A DNA stretch of 9,451 bases from Candidatus Magasanikiibacteriota bacterium (lineage in GTDB: Bacteria > Patescibacteriota > Patescibacteriia > Magasanikbacterales > GWA2-37-8): positions 1 to 9,451 of the forward strand of contig CAIOJG010000156.1 of the NCBI GenBank assembly GCA_903858555.1, given 5' to 3'. Positions 1-6,789 of the stretch are shown in pieces. Positions within the stretch are counted from its first letter, which is position 1. Each line of letters opens with the position of its first letter. The translations under genes were made by a program, and so were the position numbers. The notes under the pieces were generated by a model. That model worked only from the letters and a program-made list of their open reading frames with translations. It ran no database searches and was not told where the DNA came from.

Positions 1-981
1 ACCGATCGGGCTTTACAGGGAGCTCGTGAATATTTGGTACAAAATAATTATACCGAAATAGTAACACCGCGTATTGTGCGCGCGTCGGGTGCTTGTGAAA
101 ATATAAATACTTTATTTGAAGTATCCTCCGACAAAAATGACGCTTGGTTTAGTGGACATAAAAGTTACCTGGCACAAACTGGACAGTTGTATCTGGAAGC
201 CTTGGTGCCAAAGTTGGGGAATGTGTATTGTGTGGGGCCGAGTTTTCGCGCTGAAGCCAAAGTGGACAATCGGCACTTAACCGAGTTTTTGATGATTGAA
301 ATCGAACATTCGGGTGGATTTGATCAATTATTACAATATATCGAAGGGTTATTATATTTTGTGGCTCAAAAAATTTCTAGTGATCCAAATGCGCCTGAGT
401 TGTATGGTCTTTCTTCTGACACTATCACCAGATTGGCCTCGTGTCCAAAAATATTTGCAAAAATTACTTATGATAAAGCGATAGAAAAATTAGCCGCACT
501 GGGCGAATCAATTCAGTGGGGTAACGATATTACCTCGGCCCAAGAAGCCATTTTAGTAAACGCAAATGATAATCAACCGTTGTTTATCACCAGATTTCCC
601 GATCCAATGTGGAAGTTTGAAAAAGAAATGGAAGTTGAAAAATTTTTTAACATGTTGCCTGATCCGGAAAATCCAGGACGAGTATTATCGGCCGATTTGA
701 TTTTACCCTATGGTGGCGAAGCGGTAGGGTCGGCCGCTCGTGTTCACGAAGTGCAAATGCTAAAAGACATATTAAAAAATTCGCGTATGTTTAAACGCTT
801 ATTAGAACGCGGTGGCAGTATTGATGATTTTGAATGGTACATCAACCAGGTGGCCTCAAATGGAGCGGTGCCACATTCCGGTTGTGGTTTTGGGATGGCC
901 AGAGTAATACAGTGGTTGAAAGGAGAACAGGATATTCGTCAGGCAGTCGCGTTTCCTTCAAACAAAGAAACTCTGATTTGA
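1..981 (+). CDS. asnS: Asparaginyl-tRNA synthetase-like class II aminoacyl-tRNA synthetase, C-terminal part (5' end outside window)
   Basis: The reading frame is open from base 1, so the N-terminal anticodon-binding OB domain and the true start lie outside the window; the TTG at 34 is internal. What remains is a class II synthetase catalytic core. Motif 2 is visible as FRAE (244-255), followed by RHLTEF and MIEIE. Motif 3 is GCGFGMAR (880-903), the ATP-binding GxGxGxxR signature. The F-x-MIE-x-E string after motif 2 favours AsnRS over AspRS. The conserved block around GGEAVGSAARVHE lies where AsnRS has its acidic metal and amino-acid binding residues. The enzyme would charge tRNA-Asn with asparagine in the cytoplasm using ATP. 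Because the OB domain is unseen, an asparagine-synthetase-like paralogue without that domain, or a non-discriminating AspRS, cannot be excluded. The TGA stop (979-981) shares its last base with the opposing tRNA-Thr gene, and no terminator is visible. Confidence 0.82.
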   Translation, partial: TDRALQGAREYLVQNNYTEIVTPRIVRASGACENINTLFEVSSDKNDAWFSGHKSYLAQTGQLYLEALVPKLGNVYCVGPSFRAEAKVDNRHLTEFLMIEIEHSGGFDQLLQYIEGLLYFVAQKISSDPNAPELYGLSSDTITRLASCPKIFAKITYDKAIEKLAALGESIQWGNDITSAQEAILVNANDNQPLFITRFPDPMWKFEKEMEVEKFFNMLPDPENPGRVLSADLILPYGGEAVGSAARVHEVQMLKDILKNSRMFKRLLERGGSIDDFEWYINQVASNGAVPHSGCGFGMARVIQWLKGEQDIRQAVAFPSNKETLI

Positions 982-1053
982 GCCATCTTCGGGAATCGAA
1001 CCCGAGACCTTCTCGTTACGAGTGAGATGCTCTGCCAACTGAGCTAAGATGGC
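981..1053 (-). tRNA. tRNA-Thr (anticodon CGU)
   Basis: On the minus strand a full cloverleaf can be drawn. The acceptor stem is GCCATCT paired with AGATGGC. The D arm is GCTC/GAGC. The anticodon arm has loop CTCGTAA (anticodon CGT, reading ACG = Thr). The T arm is TCGGG-TTCGATT-CCCGA. The anticodon stem has one A-C mismatch at pair 31-39 next to the loop. The discriminator is U (base 981), as found in many bacterial tRNA-Thr. The 3' CCA is not encoded and must be added by a nucleotidyltransferase. The gene is convergent with the synthetase gene and touches its stop codon. A good promoter lies upstream at 1069-1097. No terminator is visible on its 3' side, so the transcript probably runs antisense into the synthetase gene. 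Confidence 0.96.
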
Positions 1054-1068
1054 CTGTGAATAAACATA

Positions 1069-1097
1069 AGTATATCCAGTTTTGTCTTTTAAGTCAA
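1069..1097 (-). promoter_or_regulatory. Sigma70-type promoter for tRNA-Thr
   Basis: Read on the minus strand, TTGACT (1097-1092) and TATACT (1074-1069) are separated by exactly 17 bases. This gives five of six matches in each box. Transcription would begin near 1062, about 9 bases before the mature tRNA 5' end at 1053, leaving a short leader for RNase P to remove. The box overlaps the rightward ftsE promoter. Confidence 0.75.
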
Positions 1098-1111
1098 TTC
1101 TATGGTATAAT
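1082..1111 (+). promoter_or_regulatory. Extended -10 promoter for ftsE-ftsX
   Basis: TGGTATAAT at 1103-1111 is a perfect -10 box (1106-1111) with the extended TGn element. A weak -35, TTGTCT (1082-1087), lies 18 bases upstream. The expected start near 1118 leaves only about 12 bases before the ATG at 1131, so the message is almost leaderless. The promoter supports the ATG at 1131 over the in-frame GTG at 1056, which lies upstream of the promoter. Confidence 0.7.
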
Positions 1112-1130
1112 ACTTTTGTTAAAAAATATT

Positions 1131-1811
1131 ATGATTATTGTTGAAGGTGTTACAAAAGTATATTCAAAAAATTCCGTGGCGTTGCGCGATATTAGTTTGC
1201 ACATCAACGCCGGTGAATTTGTGTCTATCATTGGTCAAAGTGGCAGCGGCAAGACTACTTTTACAAAACTTCTAATCGCCGAAGAAACTCCAACTAAAGG
1301 AAAAATTAAAATCGGGGATTGGGATATTACCAATATTAAAACGGACGAAATTCCGTATTTGCGTCGTCAGATTGGGATGATTTTTCAGGATTACAAACTC
1401 TTGCCACAAAAAACCGTTTATGAAAATGTGGCTTTTGCGCTAGAAGTAGCTGGTGAAAAAAGTAAAAGAATCGCTCAAATTGTACCGCAATTATTGGAAA
1501 TCGTAGGTCTTTCGGATAGACACAATCGCTATCCACAGCAGCTTTCCGGTGGTGAACAGCAGCGTGTCGCTATCGCCAGATCGTTGGCTCATCGTCCAAA
1601 GATTATTGTGGCCGATGAGCCAACCGGTAATTTGGACACTATCAACGCCGAAGAAATTATTCAGATTCTCAAAAAAATTAATGAATTTGGCACCACAGTT
1701 TTATTGCTTACTCACAATCGTGAAGTGGTAAACGCTTTGCATCGCCGGGTTATTACTTTGCATGGCGGCAATATCGTTTTGGATCAAGAAGCCGGTAAAT
1801 ATATTTTGTAA
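1131..1811 (+). CDS. ftsE: Cell division ATP-binding protein FtsE
   Basis: FtsE is the cytoplasmic ABC ATPase of the FtsEX complex, which in other bacteria transmits divisome signals through FtsX to activate peptidoglycan hydrolases at the septum. The 226-residue protein has every ABC nucleotide-binding element: Walker A GQSGSGKTT (residues 35-43), Q-loop Q86 in the FtsE-typical FQDYKLLP string, signature LSGGEQQ (138-144), Walker B IIVADEP (158-164) followed by TGNLD, and the H-loop histidine H195. Length and the C-terminal RVITLHGG string fit FtsE rather than other small ABC ATPases. The frame is open upstream to a GTG at 1056, but that start lies before the promoter, so ATG 1131 is chosen. 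No Shine-Dalgarno sequence is present. ftsX follows after 11 bases, which is the standard ftsEX pair. Confidence 0.95.
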   Translation: MIIVEGVTKVYSKNSVALRDISLHINAGEFVSIIGQSGSGKTTFTKLLIAEETPTKGKIKIGDWDITNIKTDEIPYLRRQIGMIFQDYKLLPQKTVYENVAFALEVAGEKSKRIAQIVPQLLEIVGLSDRHNRYPQQLSGGEQQRVAIARSLAHRPKIIVADEPTGNLDTINAEEIIQILKKINEFGTTVLLLTHNREVVNALHRRVITLHGGNIVLDQEAGKYIL

Positions 1812-1822
1812 ATCATTTTTTT

Positions 1823-2731
1823 ATGACCAGTTTAAAAAGAATTTTAAAATTCGCTTTTCAAGATATTGGTCGTAATTTTGGTTTGTCATTTATGACGGTT
1901 TTGATTTTGATCCTGATGGTGCTGTCCGTCAATGCTTTGTGGGGCGTGGAAGCCATCACCAAAGAAGCGGTCGCCACCGTAAAGGACCAAGTAAACGTCA
2001 GTGTTTATTTTTCGGCCAATGCCAATGACGACAATGTCAATGAGCTTAAAAAATACGTCTCTTCGTTTCCCGAGGTTGTAAATGTGGATTTATTATCAGC
2101 CGATAGTGTTTTGGATTCTTTCAAACAGCGCCATAAACTCAGTAAAGATATTTTGGACGCCTTGGCCGAGCTGGACACAAACCCATTTGGCCCAACCATG
2201 ATTATCAAAACCAAAGAACCGAGTGATTATCAAAAAATTATCCAAGCCCTAAATGTGCCGGAATATCAAACATTGATTGAAGCCAAGAGTTTTGACGAAC
2301 ACGAAACCGCGCTGGATAAGATTCAAAATATTACCAACAACGCGGAAAAAATGGTCGCCGGTTTGGTGTTGCTGTTTGGCTGTATTTCGTTCTTAATTGT
2401 GTTTAATACGATTCGCGCGGCTATCCACACTCAGAAAGTTGAGATCGGGATCAAACGTTTAGTCGGCGCCAGCAATTGGTTTATTCGCGGTCCCTACATT
2501 GTAGAATCGCTTATTTTCTCAGTTTTGAGTATGGCTATTTCGATTGGCATCATTTACTTGGCGCTTCATTTCATTGATCCTTATCTGTCGGTTATCTTTT
2601 CGGACGGTTTCTCCTTGACAAAATACTATAATTCGCATATTCTGTACCTATTCGGATCTCAGTTTGTATGCGTATTGGTTCTTACGGTAGTTTCCAGTAT
2701 TTTGGCCATGCGACGACAGCTCAAGGTCTAA
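1823..2731 (+). CDS. ftsX: Cell division protein FtsX (ABC permease subunit)
   Basis: This 302-residue protein has the FtsX layout. A short cytoplasmic N-terminus carries basic residues, TM1 spans about 21-45, and an extracytoplasmic domain spans about 46-172. TM2 (about 177-200), TM3 (about 226-250) and TM4 (about 273-295) follow, and the protein ends in a basic tail RRQLKV. The conserved cytoplasmic stretch KVEIGIKRLVGASNWFIRGP (205-224) between TM2 and TM3 is the FtsX/MacB coupling segment that contacts the ATPase. FtsX pairs with FtsE and, in studied species, binds a hydrolase or its activator through the extracytoplasmic domain. No such partner (PcsB, CwlO or EnvC type) is encoded next to it here. 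The ATG at 1823 has no Shine-Dalgarno sequence, only a T-rich stretch before it. tRNA-Gln begins 8 bases after the stop and is probably on the same transcript. Confidence 0.93.
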   Translation: MTSLKRILKFAFQDIGRNFGLSFMTVLILILMVLSVNALWGVEAITKEAVATVKDQVNVSVYFSANANDDNVNELKKYVSSFPEVVNVDLLSADSVLDSFKQRHKLSKDILDALAELDTNPFGPTMIIKTKEPSDYQKIIQALNVPEYQTLIEAKSFDEHETALDKIQNITNNAEKMVAGLVLLFGCISFLIVFNTIRAAIHTQKVEIGIKRLVGASNWFIRGPYIVESLIFSVLSMAISIGIIYLALHFIDPYLSVIFSDGFSLTKYYNSHILYLFGSQFVCVLVLTVVSSILAMRRQLKV

Positions 2732-2739
2732 AACGACAT

Positions 2740-2810
2740 TCCGAGGTCGTCTAAAGGTAGGACAACAGCCTTTGAAGCTGTCTATCTTGGTTCGATTCCA
2801 AGCCTCGGAA
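2740..2810 (+). tRNA. tRNA-Gln (anticodon UUG)
   Basis: A 71-base cloverleaf can be drawn. The acceptor stem is TCCGAGG/CCTCGGA with discriminator A at 2810. The D arm is GTCT/GGAC (one pair is a G-C, U-A type helix). The anticodon arm is ACAGC-CTTTGAA-GCTGT, giving anticodon TTG (Gln, CAA/CAG). The T arm is CTTGG-TTCGATT-CCAAG. CCA is not encoded. The gene starts 8 bases after the ftsX stop and is followed directly by an intrinsic terminator, so it is most likely cut out of the ftsEX transcript by RNase P. Only a weak promoter-like pair (2675-2703) lies inside ftsX. Confidence 0.97.
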
Positions 2811-2811
2811 C

Positions 2812-2837
2812 AAGGCGGTCTATTTGACCGCTTTTTT
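2812..2837 (+). terminator. Intrinsic terminator of the ftsEX/tRNA-Gln unit
   Basis: GCGGTC (2815-2820) pairs with GACCGC (2826-2831) around a 5-base TATTT loop. The stem can be lengthened by AAG/TTT at its base. A run of six T (2832-2837) and then ATTTT follow. It starts directly after the tRNA discriminator, so the RNA 3' end needs only short trimming. Confidence 0.88.
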
Positions 2838-2851
2838 ATTTTGTTAAATAA

Positions 2852-2860
2852 TGGTAAGAT
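2852..2860 (+). promoter_or_regulatory. Probable extended -10 promoter of the sigma/efflux operon
   Basis: TGGTAAGAT resembles the ftsE promoter element TGGTATAAT, with an extended TGn and a five-of-six -10 box (2855-2860). No convincing -35 is present; the expected position falls in the T-tract of the preceding terminator. Transcription would start near 2867, giving a leader of about 43 bases. The ECF-type pair GGAAC/CGTCT is not seen here, so control by the encoded sigma factor itself is not visible in the sequence. Confidence 0.5.
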
Positions 2861-2909
2861 ATAGAGTAATAAGTGAAATAAAAGCTTTTTTTGGTTGTAT
2901 ATATATTGT

Positions 2910-3464
2910 ATGGTATTAACCAATTTGACGGACGAAGAGTTGATAGTGGTGATACGTGAGAAAGATAAGGAAAAATACGGAGAAATCATCCGTCGTTACC
3001 AAGTCAAGCTCTCCCATTATTTGCGTAAATTTATCAAAGACCATGACGAGCTTGAAGATGTGCTTCAGGAGGTTTTTATTAAAACATACAAAAACTTGTT
3101 TGCCTTTGATGCTGAAAAGAAATTTTCCTCTTGGATTTATCGCATTGCCCATAATGAAGCTTTAAATCATATTAAAAAAAATCGTGGCACGGTTTCGCTC
3201 GATGAGCACGAAATGGATATAATTGATGAAAAGATTGATATCAAAGGTAAGATAGATCTGGGTATCGCTAAAATAAAAATAGAAGAGGCGCTGTCAAAAA
3301 TGAAAGAAAAATATCGTGAACCGCTAATCCTTTATTTCTTTGAGCAAAAAAGTTATGAAGAAATCAGTGACATTATGCATTTGCCTCGTAGTACCGTTGG
3401 AGTTTTGATAATGCGAGCCAAAGATATTCTCAAAGAAAATTTAGAACAAAAATATGAAAGATAG
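2910..3464 (+). CDS. ECF-type RNA polymerase sigma factor (sigma-70 family)
   Basis: The 184-residue protein contains only the two core sigma regions, as in ECF (extracytoplasmic function) sigma factors. Region 2 (about 24-92) includes DELEDVLQEVFIKTYKN, which contacts core RNA polymerase, and FSSWIYRIAHNEALNHIKK, the -10 recognition and melting helix. Region 4 (about 122-176) contains the helix-turn-helix KSYEEISDIMHLPRSTVGV that reads the -35 element. A variable acidic linker (93-121) lies between them. It would redirect RNA polymerase to a stress regulon when released. The frame is open back to a TTG at 2895, but the ATG at 2910 fits the family start. Its 3' end overlaps the next gene by 11 bases, which suggests the two are made together as a sigma/anti-sigma pair. 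The regulon cannot be read from this window beyond the likely control of its own operon. Confidence 0.92.
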   Translation: MVLTNLTDEELIVVIREKDKEKYGEIIRRYQVKLSHYLRKFIKDHDELEDVLQEVFIKTYKNLFAFDAEKKFSSWIYRIAHNEALNHIKKNRGTVSLDEHEMDIIDEKIDIKGKIDLGIAKIKIEEALSKMKEKYREPLILYFFEQKSYEEISDIMHLPRSTVGVLIMRAKDILKENLEQKYER

Positions 3465-4212
3465 TTCAAAATTGGAAGAAAATATAATGTCAGAAATAAA
3501 AAGTGGGCGTATTAAGTTACGTTCCAAGTATATATTTTTAGCGGAAAAACTTGGGTTGGGTAGCGCTTTGATTTTGAGTGTTTTGTTGGCCGTGTTGTTT
3601 TTCAACCTGGTCTTATTTTATTTGCGCGCTTCCGATAACATCGGCTATCTTAGTTTTGGAAATTATGGTTTATTGGCATTTTTGGACTCATTCCCGTATT
3701 TGTTGGTGGTGTCGGTAGTGCTGATGATTTTTGTAGCCGGGTTGATAATTAAAAAAAGTGAATTTGCTTATAAAAAACCGTTTGGATATTTGGCCTTAGG
3801 ACTGGTTGGTACGGTGCTTGTTGCCGGCGCGGTTTTAACCTTTACCAATATTGCCGAAAATATTGAGCAGGCCTCATACGATTATCCTCAGATGGGAATG
3901 TTCTTTGGTCCATTTTTACATCACGGTTTGGGTGAGCGTCATGGCGGCGTGACCGGTCAAGTGACTGAAATGGGGGACGGATATATTATGATTCAGACTC
4001 CTCATAGTATAAAAAAAGTAGATATCACAAAAGTTGCGAATTTGTCTACGGATTTATCGGTAGGTACGTTTGTAATGGTTGTCGGAGATAGCGATGACTC
4101 TGCTTTTCAAGCTCAACGTTTACGTGTTATCGGTGGACAGGATTTTCAAATGATTCGCAGTGGGGTGCATCATTTTGGTCCGAGACCAATATTTTATAAT
4201 AAATCTAGATAA
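3454..4212 (+). CDS. Three-TM membrane protein, probable anti-sigma factor with DUF5666-like extracytoplasmic domain
   Basis: This 252-residue protein has no classical zinc anti-sigma (HxxxCxxC) motif, so the role is inferred from position and layout. A basic cytoplasmic N-terminus (1-33, ENIMSEIKSGRIKLRSK) would be the part able to bind sigma. TM1 is about 34-57, TM2 about 80-99 and TM3 about 109-130. The loop KKSEFAYKK between TM2 and TM3 is basic, so the positive-inside rule puts the C-terminus outside. The C-terminal domain (about 164-228, GGVTGQVTEMGDGYIMI onward) looks like a small beta-rich, OB-like or DUF5666-like fold. It resembles the domain of the last gene of the operon. Histidines are concentrated before it (HHGLGERH, 156-163) and near the end (HH 239-240). 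ATG 3454 overlaps the sigma gene; ATG 3487 is an alternative that would lose 11 residues of the N-terminal segment. I recall similar proteins beside sigma genes in Parcubacteria, not as an experimentally studied family. Confidence 0.7.
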   Translation: MKDSSKLEENIMSEIKSGRIKLRSKYIFLAEKLGLGSALILSVLLAVLFFNLVLFYLRASDNIGYLSFGNYGLLAFLDSFPYLLVVSVVLMIFVAGLIIKKSEFAYKKPFGYLALGLVGTVLVAGAVLTFTNIAENIEQASYDYPQMGMFFGPFLHHGLGERHGGVTGQVTEMGDGYIMIQTPHSIKKVDITKVANLSTDLSVGTFVMVVGDSDDSAFQAQRLRVIGGQDFQMIRSGVHHFGPRPIFYNKSR

Positions 4213-4225
4213 TTAATTTTTTATT

Positions 4226-6076
4226 ATGCTGACTTTTTATCAAAAAATTCTCGCTCATAAAATTCGTTTCACAGTTATTTTATTGTTGGTAATCGGCGGT
4301 TCTTATTACGGCTATAAAAAAATGTTTCCAACCGTGACACCGACGATGTATGTGGTTTCGGCCGCGCAAAAAGGTACTATCATGACAACTGTTTCAGGTA
4401 CCGGTCAAATTTCCGCCACCAATCAAGTGGATGTAAAATCAAAGGCTTCCGGAGATGTTATCAGTACGTTGGTAACAAATGGACAAGCTGTAAAAGCCGG
4501 ACAAGCTTTAGCTTATCTGGATTCTAGTGACGCTCAAAAAACCGTTCGTGATGCTCAGGTAAATTTGGATAGTGCCAAATTGGCAATGCAAAAACTGGTG
4601 CAGCCGGCCGACACTTTAACTTTGCTTCAAGCGGAAAATGCTATTACTACCGCTCAAGAAAGTAAGGACAAAGCTGCCGCTGATTTGCTCACTTCTTATG
4701 ACGATGCCTACACTCAGATTTCCAATGCTTTTTTGTCGTCTCCTTCTATAGACGCTGATTTACATGACAATTTATTAGGTTTTAAGATTGGAAGTGGCGA
4801 AAAAAGTATCGGTAGTAATCAAGATAACGAATTTGCTTTAGTTAATAGTGTAAGCACTCCAGACGATATTGCCAGTATGCTTAGCCTAAGAACAAAAGCA
4901 GATTCAGATTACGTATTAGCGGATGATGATTTTAACAAAAATTTCGATAATTACAAATTAACGTCTAGACTTTCTGAGCAGCCCGTCATTGACACGCTTC
5001 TTAATCAGACAATCGATACAATTAAAGCCATGTCTCAATCAGCCAAGAGCGAAGGTAATTTTTATGATGAGTGGATTAATATTCATACTAAAGATAGTGT
5101 TCCAATTTTTACTGAAGTCACCGTCATAAGAACCCAATTATCTTCAGATATTACTCAGCTTAATTCTTTGCTGACTAGTCTTTCCGCGATACAAGATACT
5201 ATCAAAAACGATAATTTAACTATCGCCGATAGCGATCGATCTATTGCGGAAAAAACTCAGTCATTGGCCGATCTAAAAGCGGGTGCATTACCAATCGATA
5301 TTCAATCACAGCAATTGTCATTACAACAAAAACAAAACGCTTTGCTTGACGCTCAGCAACTGTTGTCCAATTATACCGTGCGCGCTCCATTTGATGGTGT
5401 AATTGCAACATTAAGTATTCAAAAGGGTGATAACATTTCATCCGGTACATCAGTGGCGACAGAGATTACCACTCAACAAACCGTCGAAATTTCATTAAAC
5501 GAAGTTGATGTTTCAAAAGTAAAAATTGGCCAAAAAGTCAATCTTACCTTTGATGCTATTCCGGATTTAAATATCACCGGTGTGGTGGCGGATATTGACG
5601 CGGTCGGTACCGTAACTCAAGGGGTGGTTACTTATAACATAAAAATTTCTTTGGACACACAAGACGACAGAGTAAAATCCGGTATGAGTGTGGCGGCATC
5701 GGTTATTACCGATATAAAACAGAACGTGGTAATGGTACCAAACGCAGCTATTAAAATTAGCGGCAACAATCAATATGTAGAAGTTCCGGACGAAACTGTA
5801 GCCGATAATCAACTCGACGTAAATACCGGCATACTTTTATTAAAGCCGGTTAAGAATCAAAATGTTCAAGTTGGTATTAGTGACGATTCGTTTACTGAAA
5901 TTATTAGTGGTATAAATGAAAATGATAAAATAATTTCACGTACTATTGCCGCATCCACTTCTAAAACACCGGCAACTACCGGCACTAGTTTGTTACAACA
6001 AGTTGGCGGACGAGCTGCCACTGGTGGTGGCGGTGGTGGTGGACGTAATTTTGGCGGCGCTACGGCCGGAAGATAA
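4226..6076 (+). CDS. MacA/HlyD-family membrane fusion (adaptor) protein of an ABC exporter
   Basis: This is the adaptor of a MacAB/YknXYZ-type exporter, anchored in the membrane and working outside it. Order of parts in 616 residues: N-terminal anchor TM about 14-30; first half of the biotinyl-lipoyl domain about 56-100 (VDVKSKASGDVISTLV, GQAVKAGQALAYLDS); a long helical section about 101-383; second lipoyl half 385-412 (VRAPFDGVIATLSIQKGDNI); beta-barrel about 418-495; membrane-proximal domain about 496-575; and a Gly-rich tail (594-616) with seven consecutive glycines. MacA and YknX are usually near 370-400 residues. The extra length sits in the helical hairpin, at about residues 150-340, and is Ser/Asp/Leu-rich. 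Start ATG 4226 lies 13 bases after the previous stop in AT-rich DNA without Shine-Dalgarno. The ATPase gene follows after 5 bases. The cargo cannot be read from the sequence. Confidence 0.88.
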   Translation: MLTFYQKILAHKIRFTVILLLVIGGSYYGYKKMFPTVTPTMYVVSAAQKGTIMTTVSGTGQISATNQVDVKSKASGDVISTLVTNGQAVKAGQALAYLDSSDAQKTVRDAQVNLDSAKLAMQKLVQPADTLTLLQAENAITTAQESKDKAAADLLTSYDDAYTQISNAFLSSPSIDADLHDNLLGFKIGSGEKSIGSNQDNEFALVNSVSTPDDIASMLSLRTKADSDYVLADDDFNKNFDNYKLTSRLSEQPVIDTLLNQTIDTIKAMSQSAKSEGNFYDEWINIHTKDSVPIFTEVTVIRTQLSSDITQLNSLLTSLSAIQDTIKNDNLTIADSDRSIAEKTQSLADLKAGALPIDIQSQQLSLQQKQNALLDAQQLLSNYTVRAPFDGVIATLSIQKGDNISSGTSVATEITTQQTVEISLNEVDVSKVKIGQKVNLTFDAIPDLNITGVVADIDAVGTVTQGVVTYNIKISLDTQDDRVKSGMSVAASVITDIKQNVVMVPNAAIKISGNNQYVEVPDETVADNQLDVNTGILLLKPVKNQNVQVGISDDSFTEIISGINENDKIISRTIAASTSKTPATTGTSLLQQVGGRAATGGGGGGGRNFGGATAGR

Positions 6077-6081
6077 AAAAT

Positions 6082-6789
6082 ATGATTGAGTGTAAAAACA
6101 TAATTAAAAATTATATAAATGGCGATGTTGAGACAAAAGTTCTCAAAGGTGTGTCATTTAAGATAGAAGAAGGCGAGTTTGTGGCCATTATCGGGCCGTC
6201 CGGTTCAGGCAAATCGACCTTGATGCATATTTTGGGGGCGCTAGACACACCAACGTCCGGTCAATATCTGTTGGACGATAAAGATGTTAGTACTTTTTCT
6301 GATGATGAATTGGCAGAAATTCGAAAAAATAAAATTGGTTTTGTTTTTCAAGCGTTCAATCTTTTGCCACGCGCGACGGTATTACGCAATGTTATGTTGC
6401 CTTTGATTTATGCGGAAGTGCCAAAAGTCCAGCGTGAAAAAAGCGCTAGGCAAGCTTTGTTAAATGCCGGATTAGACGAAGCCCATTTTAATCATCTTTC
6501 TAATCAATTGTCCGGTGGTCAGATGCAGCGTGTGGCAATTGCTCGTGCTTTGGTAAATGATCCATCCTTAATTTTAGCGGATGAACCAACCGGTAACCTA
6601 GATAGTAAAACCGGTGAAATCGTGCTTGGTACTTTTCAACATCTCAATCAAGAAAAAGGTCATACCATTGTTTTGATTACGCATGAACGCGATGTGGCTG
6701 AACATGCCGATCGAATCATTATGATTCGCGACGGTCTGATAGTAGAAGATAAAAAAAATCCTAATAAGATTATTGCTAGCCATATATGA
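6082..6789 (+). CDS. MacB/LolD-type ABC transporter ATP-binding protein
   Basis: This 235-residue cytoplasmic ATPase powers the FtsX-like permease encoded next. All ABC motifs are present: Walker A GPSGSGKST (38-46), Q-loop Q90 in VFQAFNLLPR, signature LSGGQMQR (143-150), Walker B LILADEP (163-169) with TGNLDS, and H-loop H201 in LITHERD. The FNLLPRATVLRNVMLPL string is typical of the MacB/LolD/YknY branch. It is a separate polypeptide, unlike E. coli MacB, where ATPase and permease are fused; the split arrangement matches YknY/YknZ of Gram-positives. A GGAAGA (6068-6073), at the end of the adaptor gene, is the only weak Shine-Dalgarno-like sequence in the operon. The stop overlaps the permease start as ATGA (6786-6789), which implies translational coupling and a fixed subunit ratio. 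Confidence 0.94.
   Translation: MIECKNIIKNYINGDVETKVLKGVSFKIEEGEFVAIIGPSGSGKSTLMHILGALDTPTSGQYLLDDKDVSTFSDDELAEIRKNKIGFVFQAFNLLPRATVLRNVMLPLIYAEVPKVQREKSARQALLNAGLDEAHFNHLSNQLSGGQMQRVAIARALVNDPSLILADEPTGNLDSKTGEIVLGTFQHLNQEKGHTIVLITHERDVAEHADRIIMIRDGLIVEDKKNPNKIIASHI

Noticed and set aside
1056..1130. 25-residue upstream extension of FtsE from a GTG at 1056
   Set aside because: It lies upstream of the predicted promoter -10 (1106-1111) and is not part of the FtsE family N-terminus; the ATG at 1131 fits.
2675..2703. Promoter-like TTGGTT-17-TATTTT inside ftsX that could drive tRNA-Gln
   Set aside because: Only three and four matches to the consensus boxes; co-transcription with ftsX is simpler, though it cannot be excluded.
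2807..2811. GGAAC resembling an ECF sigma -35 element before the sigma gene
   Set aside because: It covers the 3' end of tRNA-Gln and is not followed by a matching -10 at the right spacing.
2895..2909. TTG start adding five residues to the sigma factor
   Set aside because: ATG at 2910 gives the usual family start; the extra residues are from an AT-rich leader.
2648..2989. 113-codon open frame on the minus strand
   Set aside because: It runs antisense across the end of ftsX, tRNA-Gln, a terminator and the sigma start; no recognisable protein features.
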